From Aquincola agrisoli (GTDB taxonomy: Bacteria > Pseudomonadota > Gammaproteobacteria > Burkholderiales > Burkholderiaceae_C): 64,000 nt of DNA. Below, piece by piece: positions 33,656 to 41,940 of the stretch. The translations under genes were made by a program, and so were the position numbers. A model generated the notes under the pieces. That model searched no databases and was not told the origin of the DNA. It was given only the letters and a program-made list of their open reading frames with translations. The stretch covers positions 1 to 64,000 of the forward strand of contig NZ_JAZIBG010000048.1 of the NCBI RefSeq assembly GCF_036621135.1, given 5' to 3'. Positions within the stretch are counted from its first letter, which is position 1. The number at the start of each line of letters is the position of its first letter.

Positions 33656-35113
33656 TCAGAACGGATAGGCCCGCTGGCCCATCTGCACGGTGATCCACTT
33701 CAGCTCGGTCATCTCCTCGATCGACGTGTGCCCGCCCTCGCGGCCGAAGCCCGAGTTCTTCACGCCGCCGAACGCGATGTGCGGTTCGTCGGAGATGGTG
33801 GTGTCGTTGATGTGGACCATGCCGGCCTCGGCGCGCATCGCAAAGTCGAAGGCCTTCTGCAGGTCGTTGGTGATGACGGCGGACGACAGGCCGTAGGCCG
33901 TGTCGTTGGCGATGGCCAGCGCATGCTCGAAATCGCTCGCGCGCAGCAGCGAGGTGACGGGCCCGAACGATTCCTCATGGTAGATCGCCATCTCCGGCGT
34001 CACGCCGGCCAGCACCGTGGGCTGGAAGAAGGGGCCCTCGTGCGTGCCGCCGGCCAGCAGCCGCGCGCCCTTGGCCAGCGCGTCGTCGATCTGGCCGCGG
34101 ATGAACGTGCACTGCTGCGGGCGGATCAGCGGGCCCACCACCGTGGCGGGGTCGCGCGGGTCGCCCACCTGGATGCCCCGCGCCTTTTCGGCAAAGGCTT
34201 CGGCGAAGCGGTCGAACAGCGCGTCCTCGACGATCACCTTCGAGTTGGCCATGCACACCTGCCCCTGGTGGAAGAAGATGCCGAAGGCGGCCGAGTCGAC
34301 CGCGTACTTCAGGTCGGCATCGGCCAGCACCACCAGCGGGTTCTTGCCGCCCATCTCCAGCGTGAAGCGCTTCATCTGCGCGCCCGCCTGCGCGGCCAGC
34401 AGCCGGCCCACGCGGCCCGAGCCGGTGAAGGTGATCATGCGCACGCGCGGGTCGGCCACCAGCGCGCTGCCCACCACCTCGGCCGGGCCGGGGACCACGT
34501 TGAACACGCCGGGCGGCAGGCCCGCCTGCTCGAAGCATTCGGCCATCACCAGGCCCGACAGCGGCGTCATCTCCGACGGCTTCAGCACGAAGGTGTTGCC
34601 CGCGGCCAGCGCGAACGCCACCTTCTTCATCGTGAGCAGGAAGGGCGAGTTGAACGGCGCGATGCCGCCGATCACGCCCAGCGGCTGGCGGATCGTCATG
34701 CCGATCTGCCCCGGCGTGCTGGCCGGGAAGGTGTCGCCGCCGACGAAGTAGCACAAGCCCGCGGCCACGCGCAGGCATTCCACCGCGTAGCTCACCTCCC
34801 ACGGCGCCTTGATGAAGGCCGAGCCGTTCTCCTCGATGATGAGGTCGCGGATCTCGTCGGCACGCGACGCGATGACGTCGGCCGCCTTCAGCAGCAGCGT
34901 GGAGCGTTCGCCGGCCAGCATGCGGCCCCACGGCACGCGCGCGGCGTGCGCGGTGGCGATGGCCTCCTCCACGTCGGCCGGGCTCGCCTGCGCGATGCGC
35001 GCGAACACCCTGCCGGTGGCGGGGTTCACGTCCTCGGCCCAGGCGCCTTCGCTGCCTGGGCGCCATTGGCCGTTGATGTAGAGCGGGCGGATCGGAAGTT
35101 CGGGGGATGCCAT
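33656..35113 (-). CDS. NAD(P)-dependent aldehyde dehydrogenase
   Basis: A 485-residue aldehyde dehydrogenase. Glu253 (LEMGGKNPLVVL) and Cys287 (HQGQVCMANSK) form the catalytic pair. APFNSPFLLTMKKVAFALAA is the coenzyme-binding stretch, with AP-F-N in place of the more usual PWN. The ATG at 35113 is preferred because CAGGAG lies about 8 bases upstream; an in-frame ATG at 35137 would add eight residues. It sits between acetamidase/formamidase and GMC oxidoreductase genes in the ABC transporter operon and presumably works with the GMC enzyme. Confidence 0.9.
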   Translation of the reverse strand: MASPELPIRPLYINGQWRPGSEGAWAEDVNPATGRVFARIAQASPADVEEAIATAHAARVPWGRMLAGERSTLLLKAADVIASRADEIRDLIIEENGSAFIKAPWEVSYAVECLRVAAGLCYFVGGDTFPASTPGQIGMTIRQPLGVIGGIAPFNSPFLLTMKKVAFALAAGNTFVLKPSEMTPLSGLVMAECFEQAGLPPGVFNVVPGPAEVVGSALVADPRVRMITFTGSGRVGRLLAAQAGAQMKRFTLEMGGKNPLVVLADADLKYAVDSAAFGIFFHQGQVCMANSKVIVEDALFDRFAEAFAEKARGIQVGDPRDPATVVGPLIRPQQCTFIRGQIDDALAKGARLLAGGTHEGPFFQPTVLAGVTPEMAIYHEESFGPVTSLLRASDFEHALAIANDTAYGLSSAVITNDLQKAFDFAMRAEAGMVHINDTTISDEPHIAFGGVKNSGFGREGGHTSIEEMTELKWITVQMGQRAYPF

Positions 35114-35152
35114 GGGCTCAGGCTCCTGGGTCTTCAAGAAATGGGAAGGTGC

Positions 35153-36097
35153 TCAGCGCGCCGGCACGTGCAGCGCACTCTTGGGCAGCATGCAGTGCAC
35201 GCCCTTGTTGACGTCGACCATCTGCGTCACGCGCAGGTCGGCGGCGATGCTGCACAGCGTGTAGGCGTCCACCGCGGCCAGGCCGGAGAGCTCGGTGATC
35301 CACCGGATCATTTCGCGCAGCGCCTGGCGCGCGGCGTCGTCCAGGTCTTCGTTCAGGCCCATCGCGATGTAGTGCTCGGCCGTCTCGGCACGCGGGAAGG
35401 CCAGCTTCAAGTCCTTGCGCACGGTGAGGCGGAAGGTGCCGCGCAGACTGGTCTCGATCGCGGTGAGGCACACCTCGCCGTCGCCCTGCGCGGCGTGGCC
35501 GTCGCCGGCCGAGAACAGCGCGCCGCGGTTGAACACCGGGAAGTAGACGGTGCAGCCTTCGACGAGCGCGCGGTTGTCGAGGTTGCCGCCGAACTCTCGC
35601 GGGATGATCGACGTGATGCGGCCGTAGGCCGGCGGCGGTGCCACGCCGAAGTTGCCGAAGAACGGCGCCAGCGGCAACTCCAGCCCCCAGGGCAGCCGCG
35701 CGGTGCGCCGATCGCGGTCGAGCGGAATGTGCAGCCGGCGGCTGATCGGGAAGTCTTCCGGCAGCGTGCCCAGCAGCGGCTTCACGATGTTCCAGCCCCA
35801 GTCCTGCCGCAGGCTGACTTCCTCGACCTTCACCTCCAGCACGTCGCCGGGCTCGGCACCTTCGACCCACACCGGGCCGGTCAGCAGGTGCGGCCCCGGC
35901 CCGCGTTGGCCCGCCAGCACGGCGCGGTGCTCGGGCAGCACCAGCGCCTCGTCGTCGGGCAGATCTTCGGGTTCGCCGGAGAGCGTGTCGATGGTGACGG
36001 TGTCGCCGGAGGCCACGCGCAGCATGGGCGGACGTTCGGCGTCCCAGTAGCCCCAGGCCACCGTCTCGGGCGTGGCGGGCAGGTGGTGGTGGCTCAT
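35153..36097 (-). CDS. Acetamidase/formamidase family protein
   Basis: A 314-residue FmdA/AmdA-type amidohydrolase, typical length for the family. It begins HHHLPATPETVAWGYWDAER and has conserved features LLTGPVWVEGAEPGDVLEVK, SIIPREFGGNLDNRALVEGC and FSAGDGHAAQGDGEVCLTAIE. Enzymes of this family release ammonia from formamide, acetamide or related short amides using metal. Its ATG overlaps the stop of the upstream ABC permease gene. Its presence suggests that one of the degradation products, or the transported compound, is a small amide. Confidence 0.92.
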   Translation of the reverse strand: MSHHHLPATPETVAWGYWDAERPPMLRVASGDTVTIDTLSGEPEDLPDDEALVLPEHRAVLAGQRGPGPHLLTGPVWVEGAEPGDVLEVKVEEVSLRQDWGWNIVKPLLGTLPEDFPISRRLHIPLDRDRRTARLPWGLELPLAPFFGNFGVAPPPAYGRITSIIPREFGGNLDNRALVEGCTVYFPVFNRGALFSAGDGHAAQGDGEVCLTAIETSLRGTFRLTVRKDLKLAFPRAETAEHYIAMGLNEDLDDAARQALREMIRWITELSGLAAVDAYTLCSIAADLRVTQMVDVNKGVHCMLPKSALHVPAR

Positions 36098-37002
36098 CCC
36101 TTCACCGCCCCCATGGTCAGGCCGCGCACGATCTGCTTCTGCAGGAAGAACACCGCCAGCAGCACCGGCAGCAGCGCCACCATGCCCACCACCGCCATCT
36201 CGCCCCAGCGCACGCCCTGCGCGGTGATGAGCAGCGGGATCGCCACCGGCAGCGTCTTTACGTTCTGCCCGCCCAGCATGAAGGCGAACAGGAACTCGTT
36301 CCACGCGAAGATGAAGCACAGCATGGCCGTGGAGACGATGCCCGACTTCAGCAGCGGCAGCGCCACGCGCAGGAACACCGCGAAGCGCGAGTAGCCCTCC
36401 ACCATCGCGGCCTCCTCGAGCTGCACCGGCAGGTCGCGGCAGAAGCTGCGCAGCACCCAGATGTAGAACGAGAGGTTGAAGGTGAGGTAGGCGAGCGACA
36501 GGCCGAGGAAGGTGTCGAGCAGGCCCACCTGCGTGAAGATCAGGTAGAACGGGATCACCAGGCAGATGGGCGGCGCCATGCGCGTGGCGAGGATGAAGAG
36601 GAACAGGTCGTCGCGGCCGCGCAGCTCGAAGCGCGCGAACGCATAGGCCGCGGGCGTGCCCACCAGCACCACCATCGCCGTGCTGGCCAGCGCCAGCAGC
36701 ACCGACGAGCCGAGGTAGCCCAGGAAACCGCTGTCGATCACGTAGCGGAAGTGCTCCATCGTCGGCGCGAAGGTCCAGGCCGTGGGGCGCGTGAACATCA
36801 CCTCGTCGGGCTTGAACGCCATGGTCGCCAGCCAGCCGACCGGGAACAGCAGGAACAGCGCGAGCGCGATGGTCAGCAGCGTCCAGCCGACGGAGAAGCG
36901 GCGCGGGCTGCGCAGCGTGCGCGCCGCCGCGGCACCGGCAGGCGGGCCGGCAGCCAGCGGGGGCGCCGGCAGGGCCGAGCTGAGGGCGGAAGTGAGGGCC
37001 AT
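36094..37002 (-). CDS. ABC transporter permease, MalG-type
   Basis: A 302-residue inner-membrane protein with six predicted spans. The first span starts after a proline/alanine-rich cytoplasmic tail (WTLLTIALALFLLFPVGW). The EAA loop is visible as LEEAAMVEGYSRFAVFLRVA, about residues 195-215, and contacts the ATPase. It pairs with the MalF-type permease encoded upstream. GGAGCAC lies about 9 bases before the ATG. Its stop overlaps the acetamidase gene. The transported compound is unknown; relatives take up sugars, polyols or glycerol derivatives. Confidence 0.92.
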   Translation of the reverse strand: MALTSALSSALPAPPLAAGPPAGAAAARTLRSPRRFSVGWTLLTIALALFLLFPVGWLATMAFKPDEVMFTRPTAWTFAPTMEHFRYVIDSGFLGYLGSSVLLALASTAMVVLVGTPAAYAFARFELRGRDDLFLFILATRMAPPICLVIPFYLIFTQVGLLDTFLGLSLAYLTFNLSFYIWVLRSFCRDLPVQLEEAAMVEGYSRFAVFLRVALPLLKSGIVSTAMLCFIFAWNEFLFAFMLGGQNVKTLPVAIPLLITAQGVRWGEMAVVGMVALLPVLLAVFFLQKQIVRGLTMGAVKG

Positions 37003-37028
37003 GGAAGAGTGCTCCGGTTCGCAGGAGG

Positions 37029-38021
37029 TCAGAACGCGTTCAGCCGCTTCTTGGCCACCTGGTAGAACAGGTTGCACAGCACGAAGAAGCTGATCCACAC
37101 CAGCACCGCCAGCGCGGCCGATTCGCCGATGCGCCACTGCTCGAACGTCATCTTGTAGGCCAGCACGCTGGGCGATTCGGTGGACACGCCGGGCCCGCCC
37201 GAGGTGAGGATGAAGATCGAGTCGAAGATCTTGAACGCGTCGATGAAGCGCAGCATGCCGATCACCACCAGCAGCGGCGTCATCAGCGGCAGCGTGAGGC
37301 GGAAGAAGGTCTGGAACGCGTTGGCGCCGTCGACCGCGGCGGCGCGGTACGGGCTCTCGGGCAGCGCCTGGCGCCCGGCGAAGAAGGCCAGCATCATGAA
37401 CGGCGTCCACTGCCACACGTCCACCAGCGCCAGCGCGATCAGCGCATGGTCGGACGACGCGAACACCGAGGCGCCTTCCAGCCAGCCGAAGCGCTCGATG
37501 ACGTTGTGCGACAGCAGCCCCCACGAGCCGGCCAGCATGATCTTCCACAGCAGGCCGACGACGATGGGCGCCATCATGCTGGGGATGAACAGCAGCGGCA
37601 GCCAGAGGCTGCGGCCCCACACCTTCTGGTTCAGCACCAGCGCGCCGCCGAGCCCGAGCACGAACTCCAGCGGCACCGCGATGGCCATGAAGATGCCCGC
37701 CACCTTCAGGCTGTTCCAGAACCGGTCGTTGGCCAGCAGCAGGCGGAAGTTGTCGAAGCCGCTCCACTCGCCCACCTGACCGTACTCCACGCTGTGGAAG
37801 CTCAGGTACACCGCATAGCAGAAGGGCACCAGGCTCACGATGACCAGCACCAGCAGCGCCGGCGCGATCAGCGCGTAGGGATAGGCTGCAGAGTCGCTGA
37901 ACCGCCGCCTGTAAGCGCGAGCCCCGGCCCGCTCAAGCGCACACCGTGGATCCGGCTCCGCCGGTCCACTGGTGTGGCCCCCTTGAGGGGGAGCGCCGAA
38001 GGCGCTACGGGGGTGGTTCAC
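37029..38021 (-). CDS. ABC transporter permease, MalF-type
   Basis: A 330-residue membrane protein with a GTG start at 38021 that overlaps the stop of the binding-protein gene as GTGA. Six spans follow a polar N-terminal tail rich in Pro and Ala. The EAA loop reads PYRAAAVDGANAFQTFFRLT. It forms the translocation pore with the MalG-type subunit. The 35-residue N-terminal tail before the first span (AYPYALIAPALLVLVIVSLV) is longer than usual, so an internal start cannot be excluded, but no good alternative start is visible. Confidence 0.9.
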   Translation of the reverse strand: MNHPRSAFGAPPQGGHTSGPAEPDPRCALERAGARAYRRRFSDSAAYPYALIAPALLVLVIVSLVPFCYAVYLSFHSVEYGQVGEWSGFDNFRLLLANDRFWNSLKVAGIFMAIAVPLEFVLGLGGALVLNQKVWGRSLWLPLLFIPSMMAPIVVGLLWKIMLAGSWGLLSHNVIERFGWLEGASVFASSDHALIALALVDVWQWTPFMMLAFFAGRQALPESPYRAAAVDGANAFQTFFRLTLPLMTPLLVVIGMLRFIDAFKIFDSIFILTSGGPGVSTESPSVLAYKMTFEQWRIGESAALAVLVWISFFVLCNLFYQVAKKRLNAF

Positions 38022-39424
38022 AACACGCACTTCTTGCAGATGGCCAGCATCTTCTCCTGGCCGAGCTTGGCGCCCTGCTCCGGCGTCAGCTTGCCTTGGC
38101 CCACCTGCTGCACGATGGGGCCCAGCGCGTCGTAGATCTCGAAGATCTTGGGCGCCTTGGGCTTGGCCTGCACCACCTCGAGGTTGGCCTTCATCGCGCT
38201 GTAAAAGGCCGAGTTGCCGAGCTGCGGCAGCGCGAAGCTGCTGGTGCGGATCGGCACCCCGCCCTTGCCCGCCTCGATCAGCTTCTTCTGCGTTTCCTTC
38301 TCGACCAGCCACTGCATGAAGAGGTAGGTCGCCTGCTTGTTCTTCGAGGCCTTGTTGATCACGATGGCCGAAGGCTCGCCGCCGGCGCTCTGCCGCCCCT
38401 TCATCTCCGGGTTCGACGGGATCGGCGCGTACGTGAACTTGCCGGCCAGCGCCGAGGCGCCCGGCCTGTCGACGCCCAGCACGAAGTCGCTGAAGGCGAT
38501 GGTCTGCGCGGCGATGCCGTTGCCCATCACGGTCGGCACGTCGACCAGCGAGTACTCGGCCTGCCCCGGGGGCGCGTACTTCCACATGCGGGCCCACACG
38601 GTCAGCGCCTGCACGGTCTGCGGGCTGTTGAAGGCGGGTGCGCCACTGGCGTCGAACAGGTCGGCGCCGTAGTTCTTCATCAGGTTGTCCCACACCGAGA
38701 CCAGCGTCGCGCCGCCGGTGATGCCTTCGTGCAGGATGCCGTAGAAGTCGGTCTTCAGCGGCTGGCCGGCCAGTGTCTGCCCGGCCTTGCGGGTGAAGAA
38801 CTCGCCGATGTCCAGGAACTCCTTGAACGTCTTGGCGGGCGCCAGCTCGTAGCCGTACTTGGCCTTGAACGCGGCCTTCTCGCCCGCGTCGGCCATCAGG
38901 TCGGCGCGCGTCCAGTAGATGAAGTTGTAGTTCCAGTTCAGAAAGCTGTAGGTCTGGCCCTTGAACTTCGACAGCGAGTCGAACGCCGGCTCGATCATGT
39001 CCTTCAGGTCGAGCGCGGGGTTGAACAGCGCCTTGTCCTTCATGTAGCCGTCGATCGGCTCGACGACGTTGGCCGCCAGCATCTGGCCCATCTGCACGCC
39101 GTGCAGCATCACGCCGTCGTAGTAGCCGCGGCGCGACAGCATGTCGGCCTGGCCCTTGTTGATGACCTCGAAGTGGTTCAGCAGCTCGTACTCGACCTTG
39201 ATGCCGGTCTCGGCCGTGAACTGCGGCACCAGCGTCTTCAGCGTTTCCTGCAGCGGGGTGATCTCGTCCAGCACGCGGATGGTGGTGCCGGCATAGGGCT
39301 TGGCGGCTTCCTTGTACGACCACGTCTGCGCCCAGGCGCCGCCGGCCACGCCGACACCGGCCAGCAGGGGCAGCAAGGCCTTGGCGGTGGCGCGCAGCGC
39401 CGGGCGGAAGGAGAAAGTGTTCAT
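38018..39424 (-). CDS. ABC transporter extracellular solute-binding protein, family 1
   Basis: A 468-residue periplasmic protein with a signal peptide cleaved near GGAWAQ. Family-1 features include TIRVLDEITPLQETLKTLVP followed by TAETGIKVEYELLNHFEVI, and late QSAGGEPSAIVINKASKNKQ with LFMQWLVEKETQKKLIEAG. The ATG at 39424 gives a better ribosome-binding distance (GAGGA about 10 bases upstream) than the ATG at 39433. It belongs to the transporter whose two ATPases are encoded just upstream and whose permeases follow. The long, sugar-type binding protein need not mean a sugar: GlpV-like members bind glycerol and others bind polyols. Confidence 0.9.
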   Translation of the reverse strand: MNTFSFRPALRATAKALLPLLAGVGVAGGAWAQTWSYKEAAKPYAGTTIRVLDEITPLQETLKTLVPQFTAETGIKVEYELLNHFEVINKGQADMLSRRGYYDGVMLHGVQMGQMLAANVVEPIDGYMKDKALFNPALDLKDMIEPAFDSLSKFKGQTYSFLNWNYNFIYWTRADLMADAGEKAAFKAKYGYELAPAKTFKEFLDIGEFFTRKAGQTLAGQPLKTDFYGILHEGITGGATLVSVWDNLMKNYGADLFDASGAPAFNSPQTVQALTVWARMWKYAPPGQAEYSLVDVPTVMGNGIAAQTIAFSDFVLGVDRPGASALAGKFTYAPIPSNPEMKGRQSAGGEPSAIVINKASKNKQATYLFMQWLVEKETQKKLIEAGKGGVPIRTSSFALPQLGNSAFYSAMKANLEVVQAKPKAPKIFEIYDALGPIVQQVGQGKLTPEQGAKLGQEKMLAICKKCVL

Positions 39425-39493
39425 CTCGGGCATGTCCTCATCGAAAGGAGAAGGGCGAAAGGTCGAACGGGAGGGGTGGGAAACGGGTGGCGC

Positions 39494-40657
39494 TCAGCCC
39501 TGCAGCACGCCGCTGTCGGCATCGAAGGACAACAGCCGCTCGCCGCGCACCACCACCTGCACCGGCTGCTGCGCCTGCCAGCCGGCATCGGCGGCCACCT
39601 TGGCGCGCAGGCGTTGGCTGCCCACGCTGAGCGTGACGATGCGGTGCTTGCCCAGCGGCTCCACCGCGTACACCTGGGCCGCGAAGCTGTCCTCGCCCTC
39701 CAGCAGCGCCGTGCCGGGCGGCCGCAAGGCCAGGTCGCCGGGCCGCAGGCCCAGCACCAGCCGGCCCCCGCGGGCCATAGGCGCCAGGCGCTGCGCGAGG
39801 GCGCCGGAAACGGCCTGCGGCGCCCCGCCGTCCGGCGCCAGGCTGGGCGATGTGCCCTGCGCCAGGGCCACCGACAACACGTTCATCGCCGGGTCGCCGA
39901 TCAGGCGCGCCACCTGCACGTTGGCCGGCCGCGCGAACACCTCGTCCGGCGTGCCGATCTGCTGGATGCGCCCGCCGATCAGCACCGCCATGCGATGCGA
40001 GACCGCCATCGCCTCGATGCCGTCGGGCGTCAGCCACAGCGTGCCGGGGCGCAGCTGGCTCTGGCGGCGGCGGATCTCGCCGCGCAGCAGGTGGCGCAGC
40101 TTGGCGTCGAGGTGGCCGATAGGTTCGTCGAGCACGAAGACCGACGGGTCCTGCGCCAGCGCGCGGCACAGCGCCACGCGCTGCTTCTGCCCGCCCGAGA
40201 GCTGCGACGGCAGCCGGTCGCGCAGGTGGGCGATCTCGGTCAGCGCCAGCACCTCGTCGACGCGCTGGCGCTGCTGCGCCGCGGTCCAGCGGCCGGCACT
40301 GGCCGGCGCCGCCAGCGGCGAGGCCACGTTCTGCGCCACCGTCAATGTGGGGTACAGCGCATAGGACTCGAACATGTGCGCCACGCGGCGGGCCTGGGCC
40401 GGCAGCGTGCCGAAGGGCCGCCCGCCCAGCGTGAGGCCACCGGCATCGGGCCGTTCCAGCCCGCTGATGAGCCGCGCCAGCGTGGTCTTGCCCGCGCCCG
40501 AGGGACCGGTGATGGCGAAGACCTCGCCCTCGCGCACGGACAGCGACACGTCCTGCAGCGCCTGCAGCTTGCCGAAGCGCTTGCCCAGGCCGTCGATGGC
40601 CAACATGCCGGTGTCGGCCATCTGCAGCGCCGGCTCACGCCGGAAAAGCGTCAGCAT
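39494..40657 (-). CDS. ABC transporter ATP-binding protein, second of a pair, with degenerate H-loop
   Basis: A 387-residue MalK-like ATPase with C-terminal TOBE-type region. Walker A (GPSGAGKTT), signature (LSGGQKQRVALCRAL) and Walker B (VFVLDEP) are intact. The switch motif that normally reads THDQxEAM is instead LTPDGIEAMAVSHRM, with Pro in place of the conserved His. The Q-loop Gln is Glu (HMFESYALYPTLTV). It therefore looks like the weak site of a heterodimer with the other ATPase encoded directly upstream (7-base overlap). A pair of unequal ATPases is also known from the GlpST glycerol transporter of rhizobia. Confidence 0.88.
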   Translation of the reverse strand: MLTLFRREPALQMADTGMLAIDGLGKRFGKLQALQDVSLSVREGEVFAITGPSGAGKTTLARLISGLERPDAGGLTLGGRPFGTLPAQARRVAHMFESYALYPTLTVAQNVASPLAAPASAGRWTAAQQRQRVDEVLALTEIAHLRDRLPSQLSGGQKQRVALCRALAQDPSVFVLDEPIGHLDAKLRHLLRGEIRRRQSQLRPGTLWLTPDGIEAMAVSHRMAVLIGGRIQQIGTPDEVFARPANVQVARLIGDPAMNVLSVALAQGTSPSLAPDGGAPQAVSGALAQRLAPMARGGRLVLGLRPGDLALRPPGTALLEGEDSFAAQVYAVEPLGKHRIVTLSVGSQRLRAKVAADAGWQAQQPVQVVVRGERLLSFDADSGVLQG

Positions 40658-41760
40658 GCCGCCCTCCGCAGGTCCAGCGACTGGCCGGTGGCCGCGTCGA
40701 AGCCGTGCAGGCGCGCGAGCGGCAGGTGGCAGGCGATCTCGTCGCCGGCCCGCGCACCGGCCGGCGCCGGCAGCTCCAGGTGCAGGCGGGCGTTCCCGCT
40801 GGCCACCCACAGCACGTCGCGGTCGCCGCAGCATTCGCGGTCCAGCACCTGCCCGTACAGGGTGAGCGCGTGGCCTTCGGCCGGCGGCTGCAGCAGCACA
40901 TGCTCGGGCCGGATCCCGAGCGTCACACTGTCAGGCGCCGCGGTGCCGGGCGGCAGGCCCAGCTTCTCGACCGGCAGCGACACGCCCGGCAGATCCTTCA
41001 GCAGCCACCGGCCGCCCTCGCGTTGCGCGGCGAAGAAGTTCATCGGTGATTCGCCGATGAAGCCGGCGACGAACAGGTTGGCGGGCGTGTCGTACAGCGC
41101 CGCGGGCGAGCCCACCTGCTGCAGCACGCCGTGGTTCATCACCGCGATGCGGTCGGCCATCGCCATCGCCTCCGTCTGGTCGTGCGTGACGAGCACCGAG
41201 GTGAGCCCGGCGGTAGTCTGCAGGCGGCGGATCTCGGTGCGCAGCACCACCTTCTGGTCGGCGTCGAGGTGGCTCAGCGGTTCGTCGAACATCACCAGCG
41301 CCGGTTCGCGCACCAGCGCGCGGCCGATCGACACGCGCTGCTGCGCGCCGCCGCTGAGTGAGCGCACCGGTTCGCCGAGCAGCGCGCCCAGGCCGAGCAG
41401 CTCCACCACCTCGCCGACGCGGCGCTTCACCTCGTCAGGCGGTATGCCACGTACACGCAACGGAAAAGCGATGTTCTCGAACGTCGACATGTGCGGGTAG
41501 AGCGAGTAGTCCTCGAACACCATCGCCACGTTGCGGCCCGCGCTGTCGCGCTCGGTCACGTCGAGCCCGTCGAACAGGATGGCGCCCGAGCTCACCGTCT
41601 CGATACCGGCCACCATCTTCAACGTCGACGACTTGCCGCAGCCCGACGGCCCGAGCAGCGCCAGCATCTCGCCCTGCGGGCACGACAGGTCGAGGTCCTT
41701 CACGGCCAGGGCCTGGCCGTCGTACGACTTGCACACCCGCTGCAGCACTACCTCGGCCAT
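40651..41760 (-). CDS. ABC transporter ATP-binding protein, first of a pair (MalK/UgpC-like)
   Basis: A 369-residue MalK-like ATPase. Walker A is GPSGCGKSS, the signature LSGGAQQRVSIGRAL, Walker B ALVMFDEPLSHLDA and the H-loop VLVTHDQTEAM with its His present. The Q-loop carries Glu instead of Gln (MVFEDYSLYPHMS). A C-terminal TOBE domain follows. The ATG at 41760 is the first that starts at the family N terminus (MAEVVLQRVCKSY). It begins the transporter operon; an operator palindrome and an FNR-like box lie upstream. It probably forms the catalytically competent half of a heterodimer with the next gene's product. Confidence 0.92.
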   Translation of the reverse strand: MAEVVLQRVCKSYDGQALAVKDLDLSCPQGEMLALLGPSGCGKSSTLKMVAGIETVSSGAILFDGLDVTERDSAGRNVAMVFEDYSLYPHMSTFENIAFPLRVRGIPPDEVKRRVGEVVELLGLGALLGEPVRSLSGGAQQRVSIGRALVREPALVMFDEPLSHLDADQKVVLRTEIRRLQTTAGLTSVLVTHDQTEAMAMADRIAVMNHGVLQQVGSPAALYDTPANLFVAGFIGESPMNFFAAQREGGRWLLKDLPGVSLPVEKLGLPPGTAAPDSVTLGIRPEHVLLQPPAEGHALTLYGQVLDRECCGDRDVLWVASGNARLHLELPAPAGARAGDEIACHLPLARLHGFDAATGQSLDLRRAAC

Positions 41761-41772
41761 GGTTGCGGCGTC

Positions 41773-41786
41773 CTGATCTGGATCAA
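41773..41786 (-). promoter_or_regulatory. FNR/Anr-like box in the leader of the ABC transporter operon
   Basis: On the coding strand the sequence reads TTGATCCAGATCAG, matching TTGAT-N4-ATCAA at nine of ten positions. It lies only 12 bases before the ATG at 41760, which is unusually close for an activator site and would fit repression, or chance. No other FNR-like site was noticed nearby. Confidence 0.3.
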
Positions 41787-41867
41787 TGAAGTTGAGTCCC
41801 ATGGAGCAACATGCATGCCGGGCGGCACGGCCCGGATGCGTCGCATGCTGGGGCGAGGCAGCACCAT

Positions 41868-41919
41868 CGTTGGTACACCACATATCTGGTTGGCACCAAC
41901 TCGGGATCCCGAACCAGAT
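41868..41919 (-). promoter_or_regulatory. Operator cluster between the GntR and ABC transporter genes
   Basis: TTGGTACACCACA with core TGGTACACCA (41871-41880) matches the palindrome found near 49140, 49878 and 51878. Next to it are GTTGGCACCAAC (41889-41900), CGGGATCCCG (41902-41911) and an 8-base inverted repeat ATCTGGTT / AACCAGAT (41884-41891 and 41912-41919) enclosing both. This dense symmetry just downstream of the GntR gene, before the ABC operon, is strong evidence of a protein-binding region. Assignment to the GntR protein is inference. Confidence 0.6.
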
Positions 41920-41940
41920 TCCGATCGCGCGTGGGGCGTA

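Noticed and set aside
32072..36394. A 1440-codon open frame antisense to the GMC, ALDH, acetamidase and permease genes
   Set aside because: It is low-complexity, rich in His, Arg, Gln and Ala, and fully opposite to four genes with intact active-site motifs.
37946..41500. Long open frame antisense to the ABC transporter genes
   Set aside because: Same low-complexity composition; the opposite strand carries complete Walker and permease motifs.
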